This document shows, one piece after another, positions 47,546-59,216 of a DNA stretch of 64,000 nucleotides. The notes below the pieces were generated by a model. That model saw nothing but the letters and a program-made list of their open reading frames with translations. It searched no databases and had not been told where the DNA came from. The DNA comes from Anniella stebbinsi (taxonomy: Eukaryota > Chordata > Lepidosauria > Squamata > Anniellidae). Position 1 is the stretch's first letter, and each line of letters opens with the position of its first letter. The stretch is taken from NCBI GenBank assembly GCA_029215795.1, contig JARDYH010000004.1:200866017-200930016 (forward strand). Direction: 5' to 3'. The position numbers and the translations under genes are program-made.

Positions 47546-48109
47546 CCTACACAACAGATATTGATTACCTTCCTTCTGCGTAGTGCTTCTGTTCCTCTGT
47601 TGCCTTGCCTCCAAGATCCCACCAAAATAAGGGGTGTAAACTTCTTCTCAAAAAGACTGCTGTTCAAAGACAGGGTTTTGTGTGTGTGTGTGTGTGTGTG
47701 TGGCAAACAAAAATGGATTGATCCGGAAAGGCTGGAAACAGATACACAGAATTCCAACTCAGTAAAAGTAGTTGCAGTAACAAGAGTCCCCATCTTCTTC
47801 CCCTCCAAAAGACTTCAACTGACTCAGGATTTTAGAGCCAGACAGGTGACAGCACAGTTATCAAAGAGAGTGACAACCCACTCAATAGGCTAAGCTACAC
47901 ATGGACCCACAGTTGTTGGGGAAGCAGAGCACTAATGTCATAATCATGCCATCCAACAAGGGGCATTTTCAGTCTCTGCAGTAGACAGGCTAACTATTAA
48001 CTAAGTTGTATTGAAAACTATATAATAGTTAAAAATAATGTTTCTTGTTCTTCTACCCACTTAGCATGTAATTGAATACAGTTATGGGACTGGTACTGAA
48101 ACAGAAACA
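47546..48109. other. No gene recognised; GT microsatellite
   Basis: A (GT)n tract of about 12 units is at 47679-47702. Nothing else was identified. Confidence 0.4.
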
Positions 48110-48295
48110 TAAAAGCACAGGAAGCACCCTCATAGTGAGTCAGAAATACTGATCCATCTAGCCCAATATTGTTGACACTGGCCAGCAGGGCTCTTCAGGG
48201 TTTCAGACAGGGGACTTTCCCAGCTCTACCTAGAGATTGAACCTGGGACCTTCTGCGTACAAAGCAGGTTCTCTACCACTGAACTCCAGCCCAAT
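48110..48295 (-). mobile_element. tRNA-derived SINE
   Basis: On the minus strand the head reads 'gggctggagttcagtggtagagaacc' (box A) and 'ccaggttcaatctc' (box B), with an Ala-like anticodon region. The body then runs to about 48110. This is a common reptile SINE design. It is a mobile element, not a tRNA gene. Confidence 0.8.
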
Positions 48296-49149
48296 CTGCG
48301 CATTGGGGTAAAACAAAGTGTCACAATTCTTGTAGAAACAACTGCTTCTCAGTCATGGTGTAAATTAGTAGCAATGGGTAGCCAGGTACAATGCTGAACA
48401 TCACCATCTGATAACATGATAATCTTTTCCTTATTCTCCTGGTGAGACGATACAGATGACCAAGCTCATGCCAGTGGAATCTGGTGGTCTGTTTAGATCT
48501 CACAAATATCTGCCAGAGGCCCTACTTATGTGACCTCCTCAGCATAGGCTAGCTGTGAAGCCCTGCCTGCAATAACCTCCAGTCCATCATCTGACAAAGT
48601 GATGGCATGTGTTTGTCAGTAGACATCCACAGTTTGGGGTAAATTGTTGTAGTGTGTAAAAATCCAAATGCTGCACCTGCAGGCAGATCAGATGCCCATA
48701 GCTTGAGTAGAATCCAGCATGGGCAAGGCGTTCCTGTTGACTGTTACACTATGAATTGGTTATGAAAATAATTAGATTGTAAATTAGGTTAAAGTTGCAA
48801 CCTTATACCCACTTACTTGGGAGTAAACCCCAATTAATTCAATGGGGCTTACTTCTTAGTGGACATATATAGATTGCAACAATCTGCTTCATTGAAACCC
48901 TGGTCCTTATCCTGAGGTTCTGAAATGTAGACCTGGTCCTTATCCTCAAATGTAGGTCTGAAATGTATCCAAGCAAATTAGTATAAGTAATAATAGTGAG
49001 GTTGACCACCAGAGGGAGAAGGAGGTGCAGCAGACTTCTATTTCACTCCCATTTCCCAGGTGACCACAGCCATTTGCTATGATACTACAAAAGATGGTAA
49101 GTATTGTCTTACTGGAGCAAATAAAAAGTCTGAAAGTCTTTTGATCTGG
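48296..49149. other. No gene recognised; one palindromic 80-bp repeat
   Basis: At about 48790-48880, 'cccacttacttgggagtaaacccc' pairs with 'ggggcttacttcttagtgg'. The rest is unassigned. Confidence 0.4.
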
Positions 49150-51222
49150 TTTTGAAACAGAAACTGCCTTGGTCACCCTGTCGGATGACCTCTGCCGATA
49201 GAGGGACAGTGTCCCTGTTAATTCTCTTGAACCTCTGCACAATTTTACATTCCATCAACCATTGTATCCTTCTGAATAGGCTACCTGGGCTGGGAGTTGG
49301 AAGTACTACACTGCAGTGGTTCGGCTCTTACTTGGATGGCTGATTCCAGGTGGTGCTGGGGGCTATTGCTCTGTCCTTGGCAGTTATGCCATAGGGTGCC
49401 ACAGGGCTCTATTTTATCTCCCATGTTGTTCAACATCTACATGAAACTACTGGGGGAAGTTATCTGGAGATATGGGCTAAGATGTATCACCAATATGCTG
49501 ATGACACCCAACTCCACCTTTGCTTTTCATCAGACCCAGGTGATGCAGTGGGCATTCTGAACCAGTGCCTGACTGCAGTAATGAACTCAATTCAGACAGG
49601 ATGGGTTCTTAGTGCATGGTTTGTCTACTCTATGTTTGAGTGATATTTCGCCTGTTCTAAAGGATCAGCTTTGTAGTTTGGGGATTCTCTCGGATCCAGT
49701 AATGTCACTAGAGTGCAGGTAGACTTGGGAGCACGTTTTAGCATTGTAGGCTGATATACCAACTATGTCTGTATCTGGATAGATAGCTGAGCTAGAGTTA
49801 TCCATGTTCAAGCAACCTCTTTTATAATTCACTGCAATGTGTTATGTGTGGGGCTGCCTTTGAAAATGGTCCATAAAATCCAGCTGGTCCAAAATAGGGC
49901 AGCGCAGCAAAATTGTTAATTGGGACTGGCCAATGTGATCATATTATGCCAGTACTGGATGCCAGTCCCTTTCCAGGCCTGTTTCAAAGTGTTGGTATTA
50001 ACATTCAAAGCCCTACATGGCTTGTAGCCAGGTTACCTGAGATCGTCTGTCATATATAACTGGACATATTGGAAGTTCATCTGCAGTGGTTCTTCTCCAG
50101 AAACCCCCACCAAAGGAAGCGAGGTGGGTGGCACTGGCTACTAAGAAAAGGACCTTTTCTGTTGTGGCACCCCAATTGTGAAGAGTTTCCCTTAAAGGGT
50201 TGCCTAGCACATATGTGGTGCTCTTTTTCTGTGCCAGTTGAAGACCTTATTTTCCCAGATATTTTCATAGAATCATAGTAGAGTTGGAAGGGTCCTATAA
50301 GGCCATCGAGTCCAACCCCCTGCTGAATGCAGGAATCCACATTAAAGCATACCTGACAGATGACTGTCCAGCTGCATCTTGAATCTGGCTTCCTGTAACT
50401 TGAGCCCATTATTCCGCATCCTGCACTCTGGGATGATCGAGGTCCTGGCCCTCCTCTGTGTGACGACCTTTCGAGTATTTGAAGAGTGCTATCATGACTC
50501 CCCTCAGTCTTCTCTTCTCAAGGCTAAACATGCCCAGTTCTTTCAGTCTCTCCTCACAGACCCCTGATCATCCTCATTGCCCTTCTCTGAAACTCCTCCA
50601 GCTTGTCTGCATCCTTTTTGAAGTGTGGTGACCAGAACTGGACACAATACTCAAGATGAGGCCTAACCAGTGCCAAATAGAGCAAAACCAGTACCTTGCA
50701 CGATTTGGAAGCTATATTTCTATTAATGCAGCCCAAAATAGCGTTCAATTTTTTTGCAGCTACATCACAGTTGGCTCATGTTCAGCTTGTGATCTACAAC
50801 AATTCCAAGATCCTTCTCGCTTGTAGTATTGCTGAGCCAAGTATCCCCCATCTTGTAACTGTGCATTTGGTTTCTTTTTCCTAGGTGTAGAACTTGGCAT
50901 TTATCCCTATTAAATTCCATTCTGTTGTTTTCAGCCCAGCGCTCCAGCCTATTAAGATCACTTTGAAGTTTGTTTCTGTCTTCCAAGGTATTAGCTATCC
51001 CTCCCAATTTTGTGTCATCTGCAAATTTGATAAGCATTCCCTGCCCCTCCTCATCCAAATCATTAACAAACATTTTAGCTTTTCAGTTTTTGCTGTTTTA
51101 AATCTGTTTCTTTAAGTATTTGCAATGCTGCTAGGTTACATTTTATAGTTTAAATTGGTTAGAACCACGCAGAGAGCTTTGGCTATTGAGCAGTATAAAA
51201 ATGTAATGAATAAATAAATATC
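49150..51222 (+). pseudogene. L2-type LINE fragment, interrupted by CR1
   Basis: Encodes 'TALVTLSDDLCR'-like, 'LNRLPGLGVGSTTLQWFGSYL', 'GSILSPMLFNIYMKLLGEVI' and a frameshifted 'ADDTQL' box, then 'GLPLKMVHKIQLVQ', all L2 ORF2. The 3' tail (51074-51222) resumes after the CR1 and ends in (AATA)n. Many frameshifts. Confidence 0.85.
50267..51073 (-). pseudogene. CR1 LINE 3' portion inserted in L2
   Basis: On the minus strand: MLIKFADDTKLGGIANTLEDRNKLQSD... (RT catalytic box), then 'ILGCINRNIASKS', 'LEYCVQFWSPHFKKD', ending in ATGATTCTATGA. A short degenerate duplication (ATATTTT / ACATTTT) flanks it. 5'-truncated within the RT domain. Confidence 0.9.
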
Positions 51223-53555
51223 AGTCTCTCCCCAGCAACTGCCAGTCCATTGCCCCTGGAATGCACCCAAGCAGGGGCATGATGAAGATACCCATCCCCT
51301 TGATGTTGCACCTACATGTGAAGAAGGGAAGCAGAGATGACCTCGCCAGCTCCACCCCTTCCCTTGCCATTCTCATCGCTCATGCGGAGGGTGACTGCAT
51401 AGAACAACCTCCTCTATCCATGGAAGTTCTTCCAAAGATTTTAGAATCCTGGTTCTTGAAATGAAATCATGATTAGCATTAGTTAAATATTTAATATTCC
51501 ATTTATCATGCAGGTAAACTTGCAAAAAAGCAGATTCAAATACATTGAAGAGAATAGGATTACCAACATTGTAATTATAAAGTACTTTTCAACAAATAGG
51601 AAAATTCAATGATAAAAAAACTTGCTAGTTTAAGACTGGAGTGAAGGCTAGCTCAAGCTCCACAAAACCAGGACATTTGAAGCTAAGGCTGATTCCTTAA
51701 CTGACTTGCCCCATGATCAATGATAATGTTGTGCAATGTCACAAAATATGCTCATTTACAACTTTACTCTCCATGCACATACACTTTTCCTTTATCAGCA
51801 AAGATGATCCACATTGTCCTGGTCTTGTATTACTTTAGGGGGAGAGAGAGAGGGGGGGTGTTGATTATCAATATGTTGTGCTCCTCAGTACCTGTCATTG
51901 ATGGCCAAGGTTATAAACAAACTGGGGAGGAATGTGTGTTTCAGTGCATGATATTGTTTGGTTGATTTTCAAACAATATGGTATTCGTTTTAGCTTTTGG
52001 TAGAGGCTGAAAAGCAAACAAGATTAACACAAAAACATGTTGGCATTAAGTGCACCAGTTCCAATCTAGGCTACATTGAAATTCAGCTCAAAAATGTAAG
52101 TATCAACTAACATTTATAGAAAGCCTTTTTCTTTCCTCTACAAGACTTCACTTCTGCATTCACTGGAAAGAAGGTAGCCCTACAGTATATCATTCTGGCA
52201 TATCTTAGGCATCGGATGAGTCAGCGAGTAATAGAGGAATCCTAGTCACTCCACTTCCTGACAATGATGCATAAAGGATATCTCTAAGGTTTAGTGAAGC
52301 TCATAGCAACTGTTTTTAGCAAGTAAAATGCCTTTCCAGGCTGGAAATATTTAAACAATTCATTAGTAAAGGAATTGCTGAATTAATTTTGAAAGAGAAA
52401 GAGGATGTATATGTATGTATTTTGAAATAGCTATAGAAATACTCACCAATTACCAAAACATAGAGCTGGCTTTATTCATGCACTCAGATGTACATCCTAC
52501 CCTATCCTGAAGCCTCATGATCAGAAAGAAAAATGATCTGCAGTTAGATCCAACAAAACAAGAGCCTGAGACACTCCCAAATCCCAGGAAGACTACTAAC
52601 TAAAATTTGAACCCAGGACTCAGGGACCTAAGAATTTTATACAGTACTTCCCATGCTTGCATTCCAGTGAGTCCCCAATAAAAGAAAGTGAATCATTGCT
52701 GAAGAGCCAGCAAGACTGCCTCCATCTATAGATTTGATGCAGTAATATCCCATTCTTAATAATACCATCTATATACTAAACCATTTGCTTATTTATATGT
52801 CAATGTTGCAATCTGAAGCATAAACCTTTCCATTCATTTTCAAGGCAGTCAGCTGAAGAAAGGATCATGGTAGCATTTATAGATCTATCAATGACAGCAT
52901 ACTCCGGTTTAAAACTTTCTAGATCTTGTGCCTCACCCCTCTTCAGAAATTTCATTGATGTGTGTCCACCTTACTCCCAGATCTCGGGTGCAGCTGGGGC
53001 AGTACTCAACAGTGTTATTCTACAAACTCAAATAGTGCTAGTGGAGTTCTGCTGACTCTTTCCGTTAAGAAAGTCATTGTCCATTATGCTTGCGCAATGA
53101 GTTGCCCAAGCTATGCACAATGAGTTGCCCAACTGTGCTATTGCAAACATAACTTTAGTTGGATTCTTCTCTTGCACATAGTTCAGAGCCTAGTTTACGC
53201 TAATGCAACATCCTTCACTAATAAGTTGATACTGCCTTACACCTTCCCCATCAAACCTTGGAAAGTTTGACTAAAATATATATTAAAACAGTATTAACTT
53301 ATTTTGGCAGTGGCCTGAATAAGGAAATTGCCTTGGGCCTGTTGCTTGCCAGCTACAAAAAAAATACATGGTGGCTTTCCAGAATCCCTTAAACTTCCAG
53401 ACATCTTGGCAATGAATCTCTATGCTGAATTGTTCCATTTCTCGTATAGTACATCAGCAAGCATTGACTAACAGAGGAAACAACAAAAAGGATTGAACAT
53501 TTGAAGGGGGAAATACAGAAACTAATTGCAACAGTATCAGCTGCCTAGACAAAGA
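51223..53555. other. No gene recognised
   Basis: AT-rich, with a short GA run near 51841-51853. I see no exon, element end or RNA gene. Confidence 0.4.
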
Positions 53556-53559
53556 TGGT

Positions 53560-56500
53560 TTAAAAAAAATACTTAAAACCACAATATAAAAACAAGATCT
53601 ACCAAAAAGAACCTAGCTGCAGTGCAAAGATTTAAAATATAAAAACAGATTTAAACAGAAAAACTAAAAAGCCTGGAAAAATGAAAAGGACTTCACCTGG
53701 CACTGGAAAAAGCATGGAGTAGGTGCCAGGCAAATCTCTCTGAGAAGATCATTCAATAACCAGGGTGCCACAGAAGAATAGACCGTCTTCTTAGTAGCCA
53801 CCCACCTCAATTCCTTTAGTGGGGGCTCTTAGAGTGCAGGCAGGGGTATAGGAAGAGACAATCGTTCAGTTAACCTGGCCCCACGAGATTTAGGTCTTTG
53901 AATTTTATTACCGACACTTTGAATTGGGCCCAGAAATAGATTGCAGCCAGTGTAGATGGATAAGTACTGCCCAGTCCCCATTAACAATTTCACTATCCTA
54001 TTTTGGACCAGCTGAAGTTCTGAACATTTTCAAAGACAGTTCCACATATAAGGCATTGCAGTAATCCAGATGAGAGATTATCAGTGCATGGATGCTAAGA
54101 TATCTTTGTACAGAAAAAGATGTAGTTGATATATTAGCCTAAGCTCATAAAAACTGCTCTGTGCCACTGAGTCCACCTGTGTCTCTAGTGACAATGTTGA
54201 ATCCAAGAACATCCCCAAGCAGTTAAACTGGTTCTTTAGGAGTGCAACTTCCTCCAGAATAAACTTCTCTTAGCTGGGCAGACAAACCAACCACTAATAT
54301 TAGCTCTGTCCTGTCTGGATTGAGTCTGTTTATTGGCCCTCAGCCGGTCCAATACCACACTCAACACACTAGTTAAGAACGACACCCACTGCCTCACCTG
54401 TGTTAGATGAAAAGGATAGCACTGGGTGACAGCTGCATATAGGTGCATACCTCAATCCATATCTTGGGATAACCTCCCACAATAGTTTCATGTAGATGTT
54501 AATTAGCATGTGGGATAAAACAGAGCCCTGTGGCACCTTATGGCATAACTGACAAGAGACAGAGCAATAATCCCCAGCATCACTTTCTGGAATCAGCCCT
54601 CTAAGCCCTCCACAGAACAGTACCTCCAACTCCCAGCCCAGGTAGCCTATCCAGAAGGATACCATGTCCAATGGAATCTAAAGCCACTGAGAGGTTCAAG
54701 AGAATCAACAGGGTCACCTTCCCTCTATCCCTCTCCTGGCAAGAGCCATCCAACAGGGTGACCAAGGAAGTTTCCATTCCAAAACCAGGCTTGAAGCCTG
54801 ACTGAAATGGATCTAGACAATCTGTTTTATTCAAGTGTGCCAGGATTTGGGTGGAACCACTCAGCTCAAGGTTCTTGCCCAGGAAGGGGATATTTGCAAC
54901 CATCCTATAGCTGTTAACATCTTCTGGGTCCAATTTAGGCCTTTTCAGGAGTGGCCATAGAACTACCTCCTTTATTATTATTATTTATTTATTATTATTT
55001 TATTCCATTTATATACCGCCCCATAGCCGAAGCTCTCTGGGTGGTTTACAAACATTAAAAACATTGAACAATTAAAACACCAATATACAAAATTTAAAAA
55101 CATAAAGCATAAAAACAAGTTAAAATTACAATATCCTTCTGGGTCAAAGCACAACAACAACACAAAAACACAAAAAACCCTCATCATATGCTGTTAAATG
55201 CCTGGGAGAAGAGGAAAGTCTTGACCTGGTGCCGAAAAGATAACAATGTTGGCGCCAGGCGAGCCTTGTCAGGGAGATCATTCCATAATTGGGAGGCCAC
55301 CACTGAAAAGGCCCTTTCCCTTGTTGCCACCCCCCGTGCCTCCCTTGGAGTAGGCAACCGGAGGAGGACCTTAGATGTGGATCGTAGTGTACGGGTAGGT
55401 TCGTGTCGGGAGAGGCGTTCCATCAGGTATTGTGGTCCCAAGCCATGTAAGGCTTTATAGGTTAAAACCAGCACCTTGAATTGAGCTCGGAAACGTATAG
55501 GCAGCCAGTGCAAGGGGCCAGAGTAGGTCTTATATGCTCAAACCTTCTGGTTCCTGTTATCACTCTGGCCGCTGCATTTTGCACAAGCTGCAGCTTCTGA
55601 ACCGTCTTCAAAGGCAGCCCCACGTATAGTGCATTGCAGTAATCCAATTTAGAGATTACCAGAGCACAGACAACTGAAGCCAGGTTATCCCTGTCCAGAT
55701 AGGAGCGTAGCTGGGCCACCAACCGAAGTCGGTAGAAGGCACTCCGTGCCACCGAGGCCACCTGAGCCTCAAGTGACAGAGATGGTTCTAGGAGAACCCC
55801 CAAGCTACGAACCCACCCCTTCAGGGGGAGTGCAACCCCATCCAGAACAGGTTGAAGACCCTCCATCCGGTCAGAACCCCCCACTAACAGCATCTCAGTC
55901 TTGTCTGGATTGAGTTTCAGTTTGTTAGCCCTCATCCAGTCCATTGTCGCAGTCAAGCACCGGTTCAGCACATCCACAGCCTCACCTGATGAAGATGAAA
56001 AGAAGAAATAGAGTTGTGTGTCATCAGCGTACTGATGACAACGCACCACAAAACTCCGGATGACCTCTCCCAACGGTTTCATGTAAATGTTGAACAGCAT
56101 GGGGGACAAGACTGACCCCTGAGGAACCCCATACTGGAGAATCCACGGGGCCGAGCAATGTCCCCCAAGCACCACCTTCTGGAGCCGCCCCGCCAAGTAG
56201 GAGCGGAACCACTGCAGTGCAGTGCCTCCCACTCCTAACTCAGCCAGTCGTCCCAGAAGGATACCATGGTCGATGGTATCGAAAGCCGCTGAAAGATCAA
56301 GGAGAATCAACGGAGTCACACTCCCACTGTCTTTCTCCCGACATAGGTCATCATACAGGGCGACCAAGGCTGTTTCCGTGCCAAAACCAGGCCTGAAGCC
56401 AGACTGAAATGGATCCAGATAATCAGTCTCATCCAAGAGTGTCTGGAGCTGGCTCGCAACCACTCGCTCAAGGACCTTGCCCAGGAATGGAATATTTGCC

Positions 56501-57195
56501 ACAGGTCTATAGTTATTAAGATTTTCGGGGTCTAGGGAAGATTTCTTCAGGAGTGGTCTCACTACCGCCTCCTTCAAGCGGCCTGGGACCACGCCCTCTC
56601 GTAGAGAGGCATTAATCACTTCCCTGGCCCAGCCGGCTGTTTCATCCCTGCTAGCTTTTGTTAGCCAAGAAGGGCAAGGATCCAATACAGAGGTGGTTGC
56701 ACAAACCTGTCCAAGCACACTTTAAGGAGGCCAGCACCACTCCCTTTCTCAAGAAGAAATTTACAATCTCCTGGACCATGCCAGTCATCTCCTCCCTATT
56801 AGATGTAATAAGCCATGATGGGCAAAGATCAAGCACACAGACAGTTGATTGGACTTGGCCAAGCACCTTGTCCATATCATCAGGCATCAACGACTGAAAC
56901 TCATCCAATGAATCTGAACCAGATGACACTCAGGACACCACTACTAATGGAGCTGCATTAATTATGGTGTCCAAGTCGTGACAAATACAAATGAATTTAT
57001 TGTCCAAGTGTTGTGCAAACTCATTTCTACTATCAATTCCTGGCCCATATTGAAGAAGGCCATAAACCACTCAGAAAAGCTCCACTGGAATACACTGAGA
57101 AGATGTAATGCTGGTGGAAAAGAATTCCCAGTTTGTGATGGTGATAGATGCAGAGTAGAACTAATAATGTGCTCTAATCTGTGTTTGGTTACAGA
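53560..57195 (-). pseudogene. Old L2-type LINE split by a younger L2
   Basis: The 5' part (56719-57195) encodes 'LMPDDMDKVLGQVQSTVCVLD' and ends 'GVVLASLK'. Coding resumes after the inserted element at 54971 with the next expected residues, 'EVVL' then 'RPKLDPEDVNSYRMVANIPFLG'. The remainder runs to about 53560 with many frameshifts. The junction restores TCC TTA AAG GAG GTA. Confidence 0.85.
54972..56718 (-). mobile_element. Young 5'-truncated L2-type LINE
   Basis: A single 418-codon frame (56718-55462) covers NNYRPVANIPFLGKVLER, DLSAAFDTIDHGILL, QYGVPQGSVLSPMLFNIYMK, CHQYADDTQLYFF and LDYCNALYVGLPLKTVQ. One missing base near 55512 shifts it from the C-terminal frame (55513-55184: HWLPIRFRAQFKVLVLTYKALHGLGP ... 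LWNDLPDKARL, given here in part). The 3' UTR has the 'ccgccccatagccgaagctc' block and ends in TTATTATTATT (plus-strand reading). It lacks the endonuclease and N-terminus. Confidence 0.9.
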
Positions 57196-57421
57196 TTAAC
57201 ACAAGTATTCCTCCACCTGTGTTCTATCTTCCCACTTGCTTCATTGTCCTTAGCTCAAGTGCATATCAAGGAGTTAAACAGGTTTAAGGAAGCTATTAGG
57301 TAACTAGAGATTTGAAAAAAGCTACAGTAAAGTGAGTTTTAATAAAATGACTAGTCTAACATATAAGCTAAAAACATTTAAAAAGTATTTTAATTTTTTT
57401 GATAATACAACATAAAATTAT

Positions 57422-59216
57422 TAGGGATGTGCACTGGATCGGACCCGATCCACGATCCGAGTCCGGTCCAGTGGGAAATCGGATAAATTATCCAATTTCC
57501 GATCCCGCAGCTGGATCGGCCGATCCAATCCGAACCGGTCCGAAAAAGCTCCGAACCGGTTCGGCGGATCGGCGGATCGGCGGGCGCCCACTGGCGCCCA
57601 CCGCCGCTTCCATTGGCGGGCGCCAGCGGGCGCCCGCCGATGAAAGTGGACAGCGGGGGGGGGGAGGAGGGGGGCACTTACCTTCTCGGCCCGGTGGCTC
57701 CCGTCCGGCGCCGGCGCCTACTACTACTAGCAGGCTCCGCGGCCTGCTCTAGGGTGGCGCGCCGGGTGATGTCATCACCCGGCGCGCTACTCTAGAGCAG
57801 GCCGCGGAGCCTGCTGGTAGTAGTAGGCGCCGGCCGGGAGCCGCCGGGCCGGAAAGGTAAGGAGGGGGTGCGTGGAGGGGAGGAGGGGGCGCGCGGAGGG
57901 GGGAGGGGGGCCCTTACCTGCCCGGCCCGGCGGCTCCCGTCCGGCGCCGGCGCCTACTACTCCCAGCAGGCTCCGCGGCCTGCTCTAGGGTGGCGCGCCG
58001 GGTGATGTCATCACCCGGCGCGCTACTCTAGAGCAGGCCGCGGAGCCTGCTGGAAGTAGTAGGCGCCGGCGCCGGACGGGAGCCGCCGGGCCGGAAAGGT
58101 AAGGAGGGGGTGCGTGGAGGGGAGGAGGGGGCGCGCGGAGGGGGGAGGGGGGCCCTTACCTTTCCGGCCCGGCGGCTCCCGTCCGGCGCCGGCGCCTACT
58201 ACTCCCAGCAGGCTCCGCGGCCTGCTCTAGGATGGCGCGCCGGGTGATGTCATCACTCGGCGCGCTACTCTAGAGCAGGCCGCGGAGCCTGCTGGAAGTA
58301 GTAGGCGCCGGCGCCGGACGGGAGCCGCCGGGCCGGAAAGGTAAGGAGGGGGTGCCTGGAGGGGAGGAGGGGGCGCGCGGAGGGGGGAGGGGGGCCCTTA
58401 CCTTTCCGGCCCGGCGGCTCCCGTCCGGCGCCGGCGCCTACTACTCCCAGCAGGCTCCGCGGCCTGCTCTAGGATGGCGCGCCGGGTGATGTCATCACCC
58501 GGCGCGCTACTCTAGAGCAGGCCGCGGAGCCTGCTGGAAGTAGTAGGCGCCGGCGCCGGACGGGAGCCGCCGGGCCGGAAAAGTAAGGAGGGGGTGCGTG
58601 GAGGGGAGGAGGGGGCGCGCGGAGGGGGGAGGGGGGCCCTTACCTGCCCGGCCCGGCGGCTCCCGTCCGGCGCCGGCGCCTACTACTCCCAGCAGGCTCC
58701 GCGGCCTGCTCTAGGATGGCGCGCCGGGTGATGTCATCACCCGGCGCGCTACTCGAGAGTAGGCCGCGGAGCCCGCTGGTAGTAGCCGCCGGCGCCGGAC
58801 GGGCCGAGAAGGTAAGCAGTGGCGGGGAAGGGGGCTTACCCCCCCCCGGAGCCGTCCGCTTCTATCCGCTGGCGCCCGCGGGCGCCAGCGGATGGAAGCG
58901 GGCGGCCCCAGGGGGGGTAGGGAGCGCGGGGGAGGGGGTTTACCTGCCGGGGCCGTCCACAGCGGACGGCCCCGGGGGGGGAGGGAGTTAGGCCCCCCCT
59001 TACCCACCCGCCGCCATTTTTCCTCATAGACTTGCATTGCAATGCAAGTCTATGGGGAAAAAAATGGCGGCCGATCCAAAAATGTACGATTTTTGGGTCG
59101 GGATCGGACTCGATCCGGTCCGGGGGGCCTCCGATTTTGTCCGAACCGGTCCGGGACAAAATTGGAGGTCCCGGTCCGGGTCCCGATCCGATCCGGGGGG
59201 TCCGTGCACACCCCTA
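57422..59216. mobile_element. 1.8-kb non-autonomous hAT-type element with palindromic satellite array
   Basis: Ends are TAGGGATGTGCAC and GTGCACACCCCTA, with exact 8-bp duplications AAAATTAT on both sides. The subterminal regions carry GGATCGGA/GATCCG-type inverted sequence. The centre is an array of 242-bp GC-rich units. No transposase is encoded; Pro/Arg/Gly-rich open frames are composition artefacts. It would be moved by a hAT transposase in trans. Confidence 0.9.
57690..58815. repeat. Tandem array of 242-bp palindrome-bearing units
   Basis: 'ggtaaggagggggtg' recurs at 57856, 58098, 58340 and (with one change) 58581. Five palindrome centres TGATGTCATCA lie near 57772, 58008, 58249, 58491 and 58733, each with about 60-bp arms (GGCGCCGGCGCC..., GCAGGCTCCGCGGCCTGC). 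TGATGTCA resembles a CREB/ATF site, probably by chance of the palindrome. Confidence 0.92.

Noticed and set aside
48215..48295. tRNA-Ala gene on the minus strand
   Set aside because: It is continuous with a SINE body downstream, and mismatches break the cloverleaf.
57690..58815. Promoter-type CpG island or CRISPR-like array
   Set aside because: The repeats are long palindromic units inside a hAT-type transposon with an 8-bp duplication; there are no unique spacers, and this is an animal genome.
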